A stretch of 64,000 bases of DNA, taken from NCBI GenBank assembly GCA_021792755.1, contig JAJYUA010000005.1:62001-126000 (forward strand), given 5' to 3'. A program made the translations under genes and the position numbers. Below, one piece after another: positions 46,051-55,348 of the stretch; position 1 is the stretch's first letter; the number at the start of each line of letters is the position of its first letter. The notes beneath the pieces were generated by a model that made no database searches, had not been told where the DNA came from, and saw only the letters and a program-made list of their open reading frames with translations. The stretch is from Pseudomonadota bacterium. Lineage in GTDB: Bacteria; Pseudomonadota; Gammaproteobacteria; Steroidobacterales; Steroidobacteraceae.

Positions 46051-46935
46051 TCAAAGCCAATAGACAAAAATAAACAGGCAGAGCCACACGACGTCGACGA
46101 AGTGCCAGTACCAGGCGACCGCCTCGAAGGCGAAGTGGCGCTCCGGCGTGAAATGCCCGCGCAGCACGCGCAGCCAGATGATCACCAGCATGATCGCCCC
46201 GATGGTCACATGCAGACCGTGGAAGCCGGTGAGCATGAAGAACGTCGTGCCGTAGATCCCGGTCGTCAGCTTGAGGTTCATGTGGGTATAGGCCCCCATG
46301 TACTCGTGGGCCTGCAGCGCGACGAAGGTGAATCCCAGGAGGAACGTCAAGGCGAGGAACACCTTGAGCCGGCCGCGCTTGCCGCTGCGCAGCGCGTGAT
46401 GAGCGATGGTGATGGTCAGGCCGCTCGTCAGCAGGATCAGGGTGTTGAGCGCCGCGATGCCCGTCGGGCTCATCGCCTCGAAGTGCGCACCGCCGAGGTG
46501 CCCCGGCCCGTTGGTCGGCCAGGTTGCCTCGTAACGCGGCCAAAGCAGGAAGTGCGCGAGCGCCTTGACGCCGTGGCCGCCCAGCCACGGCACGACGAAC
46601 ATGCGCGCGTAGAACAGCGCGCCGAAAAAGGCGGCGAAGAACATCACCTCGGAGAAAATGAACCACATCATCGCCAGGCGGAACGAGCGGTCCACCCGCA
46701 GGTTGTAGATCCCCTTCTGGTTCTCGCCTATGACCGTGGAAAACCAGCCGATGAACAGGACGATCAGCAGCAGCGGCCCCGGCAGCAGCGACCATGCCGA
46801 CGTCACCCCGTCGAGGAACAGCACCGCGCCCACCATCAGGCAAAACAGCGCCACCGCGGCGACGATCGGCCAGGGACTGCCGTGGGGAACGTAGTAGTTG
46901 CTGTCGGCTTGTGCGTGTGCGTGTGCGTCTGTCAT
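46051..46935 (-). CDS. ctaE: Cytochrome c oxidase subunit III
   Basis: Seven-helix subunit of aa3 oxidase, 294 residues. Family stretches include YYVPHGSPWPIV, NQKGIYNLRVDRSFRLAMMWFIFSEVMFFAAFFGALFYAR with the conserved SE, the HHALRSGKR loop, LQAHEYMGA, GFHGLHVTIGAIML, and the C-terminal EAVAWYWHFVDVVWLCLFI. An acidic residue in the SEVMFF helix belongs to the family's oxygen-path region. ATG at 46935; the 50-aa gene stops 34 bp upstream. Confidence 0.96.
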   Translation of the reverse strand: MTDAHAHAQADSNYYVPHGSPWPIVAAVALFCLMVGAVLFLDGVTSAWSLLPGPLLLIVLFIGWFSTVIGENQKGIYNLRVDRSFRLAMMWFIFSEVMFFAAFFGALFYARMFVVPWLGGHGVKALAHFLLWPRYEATWPTNGPGHLGGAHFEAMSPTGIAALNTLILLTSGLTITIAHHALRSGKRGRLKVFLALTFLLGFTFVALQAHEYMGAYTHMNLKLTTGIYGTTFFMLTGFHGLHVTIGAIMLVIIWLRVLRGHFTPERHFAFEAVAWYWHFVDVVWLCLFIFVYWL

Positions 46936-46969
46936 AGGGTGCCTTTCGTGGCCGTGTTCGCCAGACCGA

Positions 46970-47122
46970 TCACCGGTGCATCCGGATCAGCATGTAGATC
47001 ATGTAGCCGAAATAGATCGCCAGCACGGTGAGCCAGACCACCCAGGTGGTGCGCCGGATTGCGCGGCGCTGCTCGGCGGAGATCCCCTGCGGCCTCTGCC
47101 GCGGGGAAGGTATCGAGCTCAT
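46970..47122 (-). CDS. 50-residue single-helix membrane protein in the oxidase operon
   Basis: A short gene between ctaD (12 bp away) and ctaE (34 bp away). It encodes MSSIPSPRQRPQGISAEQRR, then AIRRTTWVVWLTVLAIYFGY, then MIYMLIRMHR: a basic cytoplasmic N-terminus and one transmembrane helix. Tiny proteins annotated as cytochrome oxidase small assembly protein occupy this position in related clusters, usually next to the copper chaperone gene ctaG/cox11, which is missing here. The layout and tight spacing support a real gene. Its function is inferred only from place and topology. Confidence 0.72.
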   Translation of the reverse strand: MSSIPSPRQRPQGISAEQRRAIRRTTWVVWLTVLAIYFGYMIYMLIRMHR

Positions 47123-47134
47123 GCGCGCGCTCTC

Positions 47135-48739
47135 TCAGTGCTCGGCGCCGTGGGCGAGCATCGCCTCCGACGGCGGCGTCTGCCAGGAGTGATACGGCGC
47201 CGGCGAGGGCAGCTCCCACTCCAGCCCGCGGGCGCCGTCCCAGGGCCTCGCCTCGGCCGGCTTGCCGGCACGGACACACCTCCAGATGATGTATGGGAAC
47301 AGCAGCTGCGAGGCGCCGAAGACGAATCCGCCGATGGAGGACACCATGTTCCAGTCGGTGAACTGAGGAGCGTAATCGGCGATGCGGCGCGGCATGCCGG
47401 CGAGGCCGAGGAAGTGCTGCGGGAAGAACAGCACGTTCACGGAGATGACCGACAGCCAGAAGTGCCATTTCGCAAGCCGCATGTCGTACATCCGCCCGCT
47501 CCACTTCGGCAGCCAGTAGTAGATCGCCCCTATGATGGCGAACACCGCCCCCGGCACCAGCACGTAATGGAAGTGCGCAACCACGAAATAGGTGCCGTGG
47601 TACTGGTAGTCGGCCGGCACCAGGGCGAGCATCAGTCCCGAGAAGCCCCCGATGGTGAACAGGAACAGGAACGCCACCGCGAACAGCATCGGAGGCTCGA
47701 ACGAGAGCGAGCCTCTCCACATGGTCGCCGTCCAGTTGAACACCTTCACACCCGTCGGCACCGCGATCAGCATGGTCGAGAGCATGAAGAACAGCTGCGC
47801 GGCCACCGGCATCCCCACCGTGAACATGTGGTGGCCCCAGACGATGAACGAGAGGAAGGCGATCGAGGCGGTGGCATACACCATGGCCTCGTAGCCGAAC
47901 AGAGGCTTGCGTGAGAAGGTGGGGATGATCTCGGAGATCACCCCGAAGGCGGGCAGAATGAGGATGTAGACCTCCGGGTGGCCGAAGAACCAGAAAATGT
48001 GCATGAACATCACCGGACTGCCGCCGCCGGCGGCGTTGAAGAAGCTGGTGCCGAAGAAATGATCGGTGAGCAGCATGGTCACGGCGCCGGCCAGCACCGG
48101 CATGACCGCGATCAGCAGATACGCGGTGATCAGCCACGCCCACACGAACAGCGGCATGCGCAGCAGGCTCATCCCCGGAGCGCGCAGGTTCATGATGGTC
48201 ACGACGATGTTGATCGCGCCCAGGATCGAGGAAATGCCGAGCAGGTGGATGGCGAACACCACCATCGGAAAGGAGGCGCCGAACTGCTCCATCAGCGGCG
48301 GATACATGGTCCAGCCGCCGGCCGGGGCTCCGCCCGGCACGAAGAACGAGCTCACGAGCAGCGTGCCGGCGAACGGCAGGATCCAGAAGCTCAGGTTGTT
48401 CAGGCGCGGCAGCGCCATGTCCGGGGCGCCGATCTGCATCGGGATCATCCAGTTGGCGAGCCCCACCCACGCCGGCATCACCGCGCCGAAGATCATCAGC
48501 AGCGCGTGCATGGTCACCAGGGAGTTGTACACCCCGGGGTCGAACAGCTCCATCCCGGACTTGAACAGCTGCGCCCGGATGGCCATGGCCGCCGCGCCGC
48601 CGAGGAAGAACATGACCCCGGCGAAGATCAGGTACATCGTGCCGATGTCCTTGTGGTTGGTGGCGAACACCCAGCGCCGCCAGCCGTGCGGCTTGTGCTC
48701 GTGATCTGCGTGGGCGGTGCTCTCGTACGGCTGGTCCAT
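47135..48739 (-). CDS. ctaD: Cytochrome c oxidase subunit I
   Basis: Catalytic heme-copper subunit of aa3 oxidase, 534 residues with twelve helices. The start WVFATNHKDIGTMYLIFAGV, FGHPEVYILILPAFG (the His and Tyr that crosslink at CuB), VWGHHMFTVGM with the CuB histidine pair, the K-channel region SIAFLSFIVWGHH, and FVVAHFHYVL with the heme a3 and heme a histidines are all readable. The ATG at 48739 has AGAGG about 7 bases upstream; the earlier in-frame start at 48796 would overlap the end of ctaC. It pumps protons while reducing oxygen. Confidence 0.97.
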   Translation of the reverse strand: MDQPYESTAHADHEHKPHGWRRWVFATNHKDIGTMYLIFAGVMFFLGGAAAMAIRAQLFKSGMELFDPGVYNSLVTMHALLMIFGAVMPAWVGLANWMIPMQIGAPDMALPRLNNLSFWILPFAGTLLVSSFFVPGGAPAGGWTMYPPLMEQFGASFPMVVFAIHLLGISSILGAINIVVTIMNLRAPGMSLLRMPLFVWAWLITAYLLIAVMPVLAGAVTMLLTDHFFGTSFFNAAGGGSPVMFMHIFWFFGHPEVYILILPAFGVISEIIPTFSRKPLFGYEAMVYATASIAFLSFIVWGHHMFTVGMPVAAQLFFMLSTMLIAVPTGVKVFNWTATMWRGSLSFEPPMLFAVAFLFLFTIGGFSGLMLALVPADYQYHGTYFVVAHFHYVLVPGAVFAIIGAIYYWLPKWSGRMYDMRLAKWHFWLSVISVNVLFFPQHFLGLAGMPRRIADYAPQFTDWNMVSSIGGFVFGASQLLFPYIIWRCVRAGKPAEARPWDGARGLEWELPSPAPYHSWQTPPSEAMLAHGAEH

Positions 48740-48798
48740 GGGACGACCTCTCGCGGAGTGTTGGGCTTTGACGGCTGTGGAACTTCGGGCAATCAACC

Positions 48799-49800
48799 TC
48801 AGGTGCTGACCGCGGCCGACGTCGATGCCGGCGCGCGCGCCGACGCCTCCTTCTCGGCGGCCTCCTTCCGCTTCAGCCAGGCCCGGAAGGCGGCCGGGGT
48901 CACGGCCCGGACGACGATCGGCATGAAGGCGTGGTCACGCCCGCAGAGCTCGGTGCACTGGCCGCGGTACACCCCCGTCTTGGAGGGGTTGATGATGAAG
49001 GATGCCTGATTGATGAAGCCGGGGATGGCGTCCTTCTTCACCCCGAGGTCCGGCACCCACCAGGAGTGAACCACGTCGACCGAGGTGATGAGCAGGCGGA
49101 TCTTCTCGCCGACCGGCACCACCAGCTGATGATCGACGTTGAGCAGGTAGTCCGGCACGCGGTCGACATCGATGCCCGAATCGAGCATGCGGGCGGCATC
49201 GCTGCTCATCGACAGCTTGGAGATGACGCTCACGTTGGTACCGACGTATTTGTACTGCCAGCCCCATTGGAAGCCGTTGACGCGGATGCTCAGCCGGGAA
49301 TTGGTGTCGTTGTTGATCCTCACCAGCAGCCTCGCCGCCGGTATCGCCATCCCGACGAGGATCAGCACCGGGATCGCCGTCCAGACGACCTCCACCTTGG
49401 TGTTGTGCAACAAGGTCACGTCGGGCACCGCGCCGCGCGACTTGCGGTGGAAGATGAGCGACCAGATCATCACTCCAAACACCACCACACCGATGCAGAC
49501 GCAGACCCAGAACGCCATCATGTGCAGGGCGTAGATGCGGGTGCTGACGTTGGTGACCCCGCGCGGCAGGTTGATCCGCCCCCAGTCCGAGGCGGCTGCC
49601 GGCAGCGCGCCGGCCGCGGCGGCGCCGATCGAGGCGATGCCGGCCAGTTTCCCGAGGCCTGCTCGATTGCCCGGCCGTTTCCCGAGGCCCTGCGCGGCGC
49701 AGTCGCAGAGGCGGGCCTCAGAGTCCTCCCGGGCCTCGTCCCCGCGGTCGCGGGGGCCGCGCCTGCGCGCGTCATGACTCTCACCCGGAAATTTATTCAT
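48799..49800 (-). CDS. ctaC: Cytochrome c oxidase subunit II
   Basis: CuA-bearing electron entry subunit, 333 residues. Two membrane helices (IYALHMMAFWVCVCIGVVVF and EVVWTAIPVLILVGMAIPAA) precede the periplasmic cupredoxin domain with NGFQWGWQYKY, VDVVHSWWVPDLGVKKDAIPGF and the CuA loop GQCTELCGRDHAFMP. The first 70 or so residues before ASDWGRINLP are longer than normal. They include a 30-bp in-frame duplication giving GLGKRPGNRA and GLGKLAGIAS; the second copy opens the signal-peptide-like segment. The only ATG is at 49800, with no good Shine-Dalgarno, so the true start may differ. Confidence 0.94.
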   Translation of the reverse strand: MNKFPGESHDARRRGPRDRGDEAREDSEARLCDCAAQGLGKRPGNRAGLGKLAGIASIGAAAAGALPAAASDWGRINLPRGVTNVSTRIYALHMMAFWVCVCIGVVVFGVMIWSLIFHRKSRGAVPDVTLLHNTKVEVVWTAIPVLILVGMAIPAARLLVRINNDTNSRLSIRVNGFQWGWQYKYVGTNVSVISKLSMSSDAARMLDSGIDVDRVPDYLLNVDHQLVVPVGEKIRLLITSVDVVHSWWVPDLGVKKDAIPGFINQASFIINPSKTGVYRGQCTELCGRDHAFMPIVVRAVTPAAFRAWLKRKEAAEKEASARAPASTSAAVST

Positions 49801-49884
49801 CGTTGTCTAGCCCCCGACGCGCCGCCCGCGCTATTGCAGGCGGCGCGTGAACCGGTACCCGAACTCGAACCTGCTCAGACTCCG

Positions 49885-50367
49885 TCAGCGGCCCACGGCG
49901 AGCGGCGGCGACTCGTTCATGCGGCCGATCAGGCGCCTCAGCCGCAGCGCCAGTCCGCGCCGCTCTTCCTCCGTCAGAAAGCCGCCCACTTCGCACCGGC
50001 GGCCGCGAGACTCTATGGTCAGCCGGCTCGGATGCAGCCTCGATGCCGGACAGCTCAACTTGACCTGCGCCCAGTGCCGCTGGAATACGACCTGGCGGCT
50101 GCTCGAGCGGTCGCGCGACTCGACACTGACGTCGGCGTCGGTGATGGTGAGGGTCTGGGTCGTGTGGCGTCGCGCGAGGCTCTCGTGCAGCGCCCAGCCG
50201 AGAAGGATCATCTCGAGGCCGGCGGCGGGCAGGACGGGCCACAGGCCGAAAAGGGCGAACACCGCGCCGATGCCGAGGGACAGCGCGCAAGCGCTCGAAA
50301 AGAACACCAGAGCGCCGCGCACGCTCAGCGAGCAATTCGGGCAGATGACGATGCGCAATAACGGCAT
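49885..50367 (-). CDS. DUF2244 membrane protein
   Basis: A 160-residue protein with a hydrophobic hairpin (GALVFFSSACALSLGIGAVF and LWPVLPAAGLEMILLGWAL) followed by a PH-like beta domain (LTITDADVSVESRD, VVFQRHWAQVKL, SRLTIESRGRRCEVGGFL) and a helix ending LRRLIGRMNESP. This is the DUF2244 layout, and the gene usually stands upstream of subunit II in aa3 clusters, as here. ATG at 50367 starts MPLLRIVICPNCSLS like homologues; earlier in-frame codons look untranslated. Its role in respiration is unknown. Confidence 0.85.
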   Translation of the reverse strand: MPLLRIVICPNCSLSVRGALVFFSSACALSLGIGAVFALFGLWPVLPAAGLEMILLGWALHESLARRHTTQTLTITDADVSVESRDRSSSRQVVFQRHWAQVKLSCPASRLHPSRLTIESRGRRCEVGGFLTEEERRGLALRLRRLIGRMNESPPLAVGR

Positions 50368-50604
50368 GTCGCAGCCGAAACCGGCCTCAAGTCGCCTCGG
50401 GATGCGGCTCTCGGGCCGCCATCCCACACTCTCCCCCGGCAGTTTCCACTGTACCGGCGGCACTCTCCGTTCAGCCAGATCGAGCGTCCGCGCGCCGGTG
50501 TCCCAAGATGACGGATGTCATGGTATTGCGCCCAGCGTGACGATTGCAAGACCGGGTGGGGCTCGGTCTGGGCGATGAAGGACCCTCCGGAGCCCCGAGA
50601 GACC

Positions 50605-51285
50605 CTAGAGGCTTTCCAGCGTGGCCGCAGCCTCGCCGAGATCGGGCGAGGCGCCGCCGGGGTCGAGCGAAGGGATACGCGCCAACGGCTCCCCGAGGCG
50701 GTCGGCCAGCGAGACGAGGTTTTCGGCGGCACGTTCCATCGCCGGATCGATGCCGTTCGCCACCCATCCGGCGAAGCTCGCGCCCTTCGCGCGGATGGAC
50801 TCGTACGTGAGAAAGGCGTGGTTGAGGCAGCCCAATCGCAGCCCCACCACGAGGATCACCGGCAGTCGAAGGGCAAGCGCCAGGTCGGCCATGGCGACGC
50901 GCCCGGTGATGGGCGCGAGCCATCCGCCCGCCCCCTCCACCACGACGCAATCGGCACGCCCGGCGAGCACATCGAAACACCTGCGGATCACGGCAAGCTC
51001 GATGACCGCAGCGCACTCCTGTGCGGCAATGTGGGGGGAAACGGGCGGGCGGAAGCAATAGGGGTTCACCGTCTCGTAGGGTGCCGGCACGTTGGCGGCC
51101 GCCATCAATGCCAGCGCATCGGCGCTCCTGAAGCCCTCGGCAGTCGGCTCCGCCCCCGAGGCCACGGGCTTCATGACGGCCACTCGCCGCCCGCGGGCGG
51201 CGAACGCGCGAGCCAATGCCGCGGCCACCACCGTCTTGCCGACCCCGGTGTCCGTGCCGGTGACGAAAAATCTTTTCGGCCTCAT
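50605..51285 (-). CDS. bioD: Dethiobiotin synthetase BioD
   Basis: Forms the ureido ring of dethiobiotin from DAPA, CO2 and ATP. The 226 residues begin RFFVTGTDTGVGKTVVAAAL, whose P-loop GTDTGVGKT is diagnostic. MKPVASGAE, VNPYCFRPPVSPHIAA, VVEGAGGWLAPIT and VGLRLGCLNHAFLTYESI follow in order. Its ATG overlaps the bioC stop (ATGA). It is the last of the five bio genes. The 237 bp beyond, up to the DUF2244 start, contain GGGGCTC/GAGCCCC arms too far apart to call a terminator. Confidence 0.96.
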   Translation of the reverse strand: MRPKRFFVTGTDTGVGKTVVAAALARAFAARGRRVAVMKPVASGAEPTAEGFRSADALALMAAANVPAPYETVNPYCFRPPVSPHIAAQECAAVIELAVIRRCFDVLAGRADCVVVEGAGGWLAPITGRVAMADLALALRLPVILVVGLRLGCLNHAFLTYESIRAKGASFAGWVANGIDPAMERAAENLVSLADRLGEPLARIPSLDPGGASPDLGEAAATLESL

Positions 51286-52214
51286 GTACGCTCCCGCCGG
51301 CGGATCCGTGAGGGTGGAATGTGCACTTCGGTTGGGGAAGTGTCATTGGCCGCCGCGGGCGGCAGGGCCCCCGGCTCTCGCGTCCTGCGCGGGCGCTCCT
51401 CGCCATCGCGGCTCGCCCAGGCGGCCCCGTAGATCACCTCGTAGGTCGCCGGAAGCCGCCCGTCACGGCGGTGCGCTTCATAGCGCTCAGTCATGCGCTG
51501 CAGGCGCCCCTTCCCCGTGAGTGCACGCCACCTGCCCGCGGTCATGTTGCGCGCGCCGATCGACTTCAGGTCCCGCATCAGCGAGCGCGCGTCGGCATAG
51601 GTGACCGTCAACCGCTCGACATCCAACACCGGCTCCGTGAAGCCGGCGCGCACCAGGGCATCGCCCACATCGTGCATGTCCAGGAAGCGGTTGACGTGGG
51701 TGCTCGCATCGTCCTCGCCCCAGGCGCTGCGCAGCTCCTTCAGCGTATCGGGGCCGAAGGTGCTGAAGGCGAAGAATCCCTGGGGCTTGAGCACGCGGCG
51801 CACCTCCGCCAGGGCGCTGTCCGGCGGATCGCACCACTGCAGCATCAGGTTGCTGAAAACCACATCGGCGCTCTCGGCGGAAAGCGGCAATCGGGCGGCA
51901 TCGGCGCAGACCCGGTCGAACCGCCGCAGCCATCCCTGGTGGCGCGCCGCCTGACGGAGCATGCCGGGCGCCAGATCCAGGGCAATGACCCGGGAGCGGC
52001 GGTAACGGCGCTTGAGGCGGCCGGAGAGCCTGCCCGTCCCGGCGCCGAGGTCCAGGATCAGCGCGGGCCTGAAATCAAAAGCCTCCAGACGCTCGAGCAG
52101 CTCCTCGCCCACTCTCGCCTGCAGCACCGCCGCGGCTTCGTACGTGGTGCCGGCCCGATCGAATGCGGCCTGCACGCCGCGCCGGTCAAGCCGGAAGGGG
52201 TCGTGCACGCTCAT
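51282..52214 (-). CDS. bioC: Malonyl-ACP O-methyltransferase BioC
   Basis: Methylates malonyl-ACP to disguise it for pimelate synthesis on the fatty-acid machinery. The 310 residues open with the family start VQAAFDRAGTTYEAAAVLQ, and the SAM site LILDLGAGTGRLSGRL, then IALDLAPGML and SNLMLQWCDPPDSALAEVRR follow. A C-terminal extension of about 45 residues after VIYGAAWA is proline/arginine-rich and probably disordered. Overlaps bioH and bioD by 4 bp each. It acts with BioH in the same operon. Confidence 0.94.
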   Translation of the reverse strand: MSVHDPFRLDRRGVQAAFDRAGTTYEAAAVLQARVGEELLERLEAFDFRPALILDLGAGTGRLSGRLKRRYRRSRVIALDLAPGMLRQAARHQGWLRRFDRVCADAARLPLSAESADVVFSNLMLQWCDPPDSALAEVRRVLKPQGFFAFSTFGPDTLKELRSAWGEDDASTHVNRFLDMHDVGDALVRAGFTEPVLDVERLTVTYADARSLMRDLKSIGARNMTAGRWRALTGKGRLQRMTERYEAHRRDGRLPATYEVIYGAAWASRDGEERPRRTREPGALPPAAANDTSPTEVHIPPSRIRRRERT

Positions 52215-52996
52215 GATTCAAGGAATTCGGTCATCAGGGCGGCGGCCTCGCGTGCATGCGACAGGAAGGGCGCGTGAGCCGCGCGTCTGATTTCCACGTA
52301 GCGTGCCCGAGGCATGGCCTGCGCCAGCGCCCGCGATGCCGCGGGCAGAAGCACTCGGTCGTATTGTCCGGCAACCACCAGCGCGGGGATGTCAATGTCG
52401 CCCATCACCGCCCGCAGGTCTGTCTCGCGCAAAATGTCGAGGCCGGCCGCCAGCGCCTCCGGCCGAGCCCCCCCATGCGCAAAGAGTGCCGCGCGCAGCT
52501 GCGCGAGCACCCTCTCTCCCGAAGCGCTGCCGCGCACCTGCAGCTCGAGAAAATCGCTCACGGTACGCCGGTAATCGCTCCTCAGACCCTGCGCAAGGCG
52601 TTCCAGCCGGTCCGCGGGCGCTCCGTACGGCCAATCGGGCGCCGAGGTGAAGCGCGGTGTCGCCGCGAAGAGAACCAGACGCTCGAGCGACTGCGGCCGC
52701 GCCGACGCCCACTGCAACGCCAACTCCGCGCCGAGCGACCAGCCCAGCAGCGCATAGGGTTTGTGTCCGAGCAGGGGCGCCACGGCGGCGCTGATGCACT
52801 GCACTTGCCGGCGCGCCGTCGCGTGCGCCGGCTGCCAGGGGCTGTGTCCGTGTCCGGGCAGGTCAACGGCGATGAGCCGCAGTCGACCCCCAAGCGCCTG
52901 CGCGAGCGGGTCCCAGACACGCACGTTCAGACCCCAGCCGTGCAGCAGCACCAGCGCGGGTCCTTCCCCGCCGGTCTCGACATACAACCCGGTCAT
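52211..52996 (-). CDS. bioH: Pimeloyl-ACP methyl ester carboxylesterase BioH
   Basis: Removes the methyl ester from pimeloyl-ACP methyl ester, ending the BioC-BioH detour. The 261-residue alpha/beta hydrolase has VLLHGWGLNVRVWDPL, DLPGHGHSPW, the nucleophile in LLGWSLGAELAL, the acid in VVAGQYDRVLLP and the histidine in RRAAHAPFLSH. I choose ATG at 52996 because it overlaps the bioF stop by 4 bp like the other junctions; ATG at 53005 is possible. Unlike the hydrolase-fold protein at 17013, its catalytic residues are all present. Confidence 0.94.
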   Translation of the reverse strand: MTGLYVETGGEGPALVLLHGWGLNVRVWDPLAQALGGRLRLIAVDLPGHGHSPWQPAHATARRQVQCISAAVAPLLGHKPYALLGWSLGAELALQWASARPQSLERLVLFAATPRFTSAPDWPYGAPADRLERLAQGLRSDYRRTVSDFLELQVRGSASGERVLAQLRAALFAHGGARPEALAAGLDILRETDLRAVMGDIDIPALVVAGQYDRVLLPAASRALAQAMPRARYVEIRRAAHAPFLSHAREAAALMTEFLES

Positions 52997-54165
52997 CGCG
53001 CGCACACCCGGCTCAGCGCCTCGACCAGCGCATCGACCTGATCCTCTCGATGCGCTGCGGTCAGCGTCACCCGCAGCCGCTCGCGCCCCTCGGGCACCGT
53101 GGGCGCGCGGATCGCCACCACCCAGAAGCCGGCCGCGCGAAGCGCCTGCTGGGCCCGCAGCGCCGCGCCCGCGCTGCCCAGGGGAATCGGTTGAATGGGC
53201 GTCGCCGAATCGGCGAGCGCAACGCCGGCCTGGCCGGCCGCCGCGCGAAACCGCCGGGCCAGCTCGAGGGCCCGTTCGCGCCGCCAGCGCTCCCGCTGCG
53301 CGATCCGCAGCGCCTCGCGCGTGGCGGCGGCCACCGGCTGCGGCAGCGCCGTCGTGTACATGTAGGAGCGGGCCTTCTGCAGCAGCAGCTCGATGAGCGC
53401 CGAGGGGCCGGCGACAAAGGCGCCGAACGAGCCGAATGCCTTGCCCAGGGTGCCGACCAGCGCCGGCACGTCCTCGGCCGTCAGGCCCGCCGATTCCAAC
53501 ACGCCGCGACCGTTCGGCCCCATCACCCCGATGCCGTGGGCATCATCCACGACCAGCCATGCCCCGTGCGCGCGGGCGGCCTGCGCGAGCTCCGCAAGCG
53601 GCGCGACATCCCCGTCCATGCTGAACACACCGTCGGTGGCCAACACAGCGGTGCGCCGGGAGCCGTCCGCGAGCATGCGCCGTGCCGCGCCGGCATCGCA
53701 ATGCGCATAACGGCGCAAGCGCGCCCCCGAGAGCAGGCCGCCGTCGATGAGCGAAGCGTGGCTCAGGCGATCGAGCAGCGCGGCCTCGCCCCGGTCCGCC
53801 AGCGCGCTCATGACCCCAAGGTTCGCCATGTAACCGGTGCAGAAGAGCAGTGCGCGCTCGCGGCCCGTGAACGCCGCGAGTTCCTCCTCGAGCGCCGCGT
53901 GCTCGGCCCCGTGGCCGCTCACCAGGTGCGAGGCGCCGCTGCCCGAGCCGCAGCGCGAGGCGCACTCGGCCATGGCCGCCGCCAGGGCGGGATGGGCGGC
54001 AAGGCCGAGGTAGTCGTTGCTGCTGAAATCGACGAGCCGCCGGCCCTCGACGATCACCTCGGCGCGGTTGCCGCGCTCCGGGAAGCTCTGGACGGTGTGG
54101 CGCAGGCGGCGAAGATTTCGGTGCTCGAGCCGCTCGAGCAGCTGCTCAAGGGGCTGTCTCTGCAT
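52993..54165 (-). CDS. bioF: 8-amino-7-oxononanoate synthase BioF
   Basis: PLP enzyme condensing pimeloyl-ACP and alanine. The 390 residues include [72 protein letters not shown], and the PLP lysine in [17 protein letters not shown] at 54165 begins [20 protein letters not shown] as in relatives and overlaps the 3' end of bioB by 20 bp; an earlier in-frame start would deepen the overlap. No bioA gene is in the window. Confidence 0.95.
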   Translation of the reverse strand: MQRQPLEQLLERLEHRNLRRLRHTVQSFPERGNRAEVIVEGRRLVDFSSNDYLGLAAHPALAAAMAECASRCGSGSGASHLVSGHGAEHAALEEELAAFTGRERALLFCTGYMANLGVMSALADRGEAALLDRLSHASLIDGGLLSGARLRRYAHCDAGAARRMLADGSRRTAVLATDGVFSMDGDVAPLAELAQAARAHGAWLVVDDAHGIGVMGPNGRGVLESAGLTAEDVPALVGTLGKAFGSFGAFVAGPSALIELLLQKARSYMYTTALPQPVAAATREALRIAQRERWRRERALELARRFRAAAGQAGVALADSATPIQPIPLGSAGAALRAQQALRAAGFWVVAIRAPTVPEGRERLRVTLTAAHREDQVDALVEALSRVCAR

Positions 54166-55222
54166 GCGCGTGCAAGCGGGCGCAGCCGCAGCCGCTCTCC
54201 CGTTCCAAGGCGCTCCCGTGGTCATCCTCGTGCCCGCTCCGGCGCCCGTTGAAGGTTTCGGCTCTGAGACCGAGCCGCTCGAACAGCCGCCGGTCGCGCT
54301 CGGTGTCCGGGTTGCCGGTAGTGAGCAGCTTCTCGCCGTAGAAGACCGAGTTGGCGCCTGCCATGAAGCACAGTGCCTGCATCTCCTCGCTCATCGCCTG
54401 GCGGCCCGCCGACAGACGCACGTGCGAGCACGGCATGAGCAGACGCGCCACCGCGATGGCACGCACGAACTCGAACGGATCGAGCGGCGCGGTGCCCGCG
54501 AGCGGCGTTCCCTGCACCTGCACAAGCTGATTGATCGGCACGCTCTCGGGGTGCTCGGGCAGGTTGGCGAGGGTGAGCAGCAGCTCGGCGCGATCCGCCG
54601 GCGACTCGCCCATGCCGAGGATGCCGCCGCAGCAGACCTTGAGGTCGGCCTCGCGCACCGCCCGCAGCGTGTCGAGACGATCCTGGTAGGTGCGGGTGGT
54701 GATGATCTCGCCGTAGAACTGCGGCGAGGTGTCGAGATTGTGGTTGTAGTAGTCGAGACCGGCTTCCTTCAGCTCCTGCGCCTGCTGCGGGCTCAGCATC
54801 CCCAGCGTGGCGCAGGTCTCGAGCCCCAGCGCGTGGACCTCGCGGATCATCTGGGCGATCACCTTGAGGTCCCTGGCCTTGGGCGAGCGGTAGGCCGCAC
54901 CCATGCAAAAGCGCGTCGCTCCGGCCTCTCGGGCGCGCAGCGCGCTCGCGCGCACCGCCTCGACCTCCATCAGCGCCTCGGGCGCAAGTCCGGTGTCGTA
55001 GCGCACGCTCTGGGGACAGTAGCCGCAGTCCTCCGGGCACGCGCCGGTCTTGATTGAGAGCAATGTGCTCATCTGGACGGTGTTCGGCTCGTGGCGCTCA
55101 CGATGCACGCGTTGGGCGTGGAACAGCAGATCCATCAGCGGCAGGGCGAACAGCGCCTCCACCTCAGGCAGCGTCCAGTCGTGGCGGATGGTCCCAAGGG
55201 CGCAGGAAATCGTCGAGGTCAT
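54146..55222 (-). CDS. bioB: Biotin synthase BioB
   Basis: Radical SAM enzyme that inserts sulphur into dethiobiotin. The 358 residues carry the CxxxCxxC cluster motif in [72 protein letters not shown], and [20 protein letters not shown]. The last 35 or so residues (after [10 protein letters not shown]) are rich in Asp, His and Gly and extend past the usual end into bioF. ATG at 55222. It heads the bioB-F-H-C-D operon. Confidence 0.97.
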   Translation of the reverse strand: MTSTISCALGTIRHDWTLPEVEALFALPLMDLLFHAQRVHRERHEPNTVQMSTLLSIKTGACPEDCGYCPQSVRYDTGLAPEALMEVEAVRASALRAREAGATRFCMGAAYRSPKARDLKVIAQMIREVHALGLETCATLGMLSPQQAQELKEAGLDYYNHNLDTSPQFYGEIITTRTYQDRLDTLRAVREADLKVCCGGILGMGESPADRAELLLTLANLPEHPESVPINQLVQVQGTPLAGTAPLDPFEFVRAIAVARLLMPCSHVRLSAGRQAMSEEMQALCFMAGANSVFYGEKLLTTGNPDTERDRRLFERLGLRAETFNGRRSGHEDDHGSALERESGCGCARLHAHAETAP

Positions 55223-55348
55223 GGGCAGTCCGGCGGCGGTGGCGGTCGAGTTTCCGCCCTGCGGATGGTCGCGACCGGCGGCTCAATTGTCAACTGATTA
55301 CCCGGCCTTCGGTCGACGATTGCCTATTCTTCGGACATTTGCGCCGCT
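55223..55348 (-). promoter_or_regulatory. bioB upstream region with -35-like TTGACA
   Basis: On the leftward strand TTGACA (55293-55288) is a perfect -35 hexamer about 65 bases before the bioB ATG; 17 bases on, GACCAT is only a weak -10. I do not see a BirA-type operator palindrome (TTGTAAACC facing GGTTTACAA), so biotin control is not evident. Confidence 0.4.
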
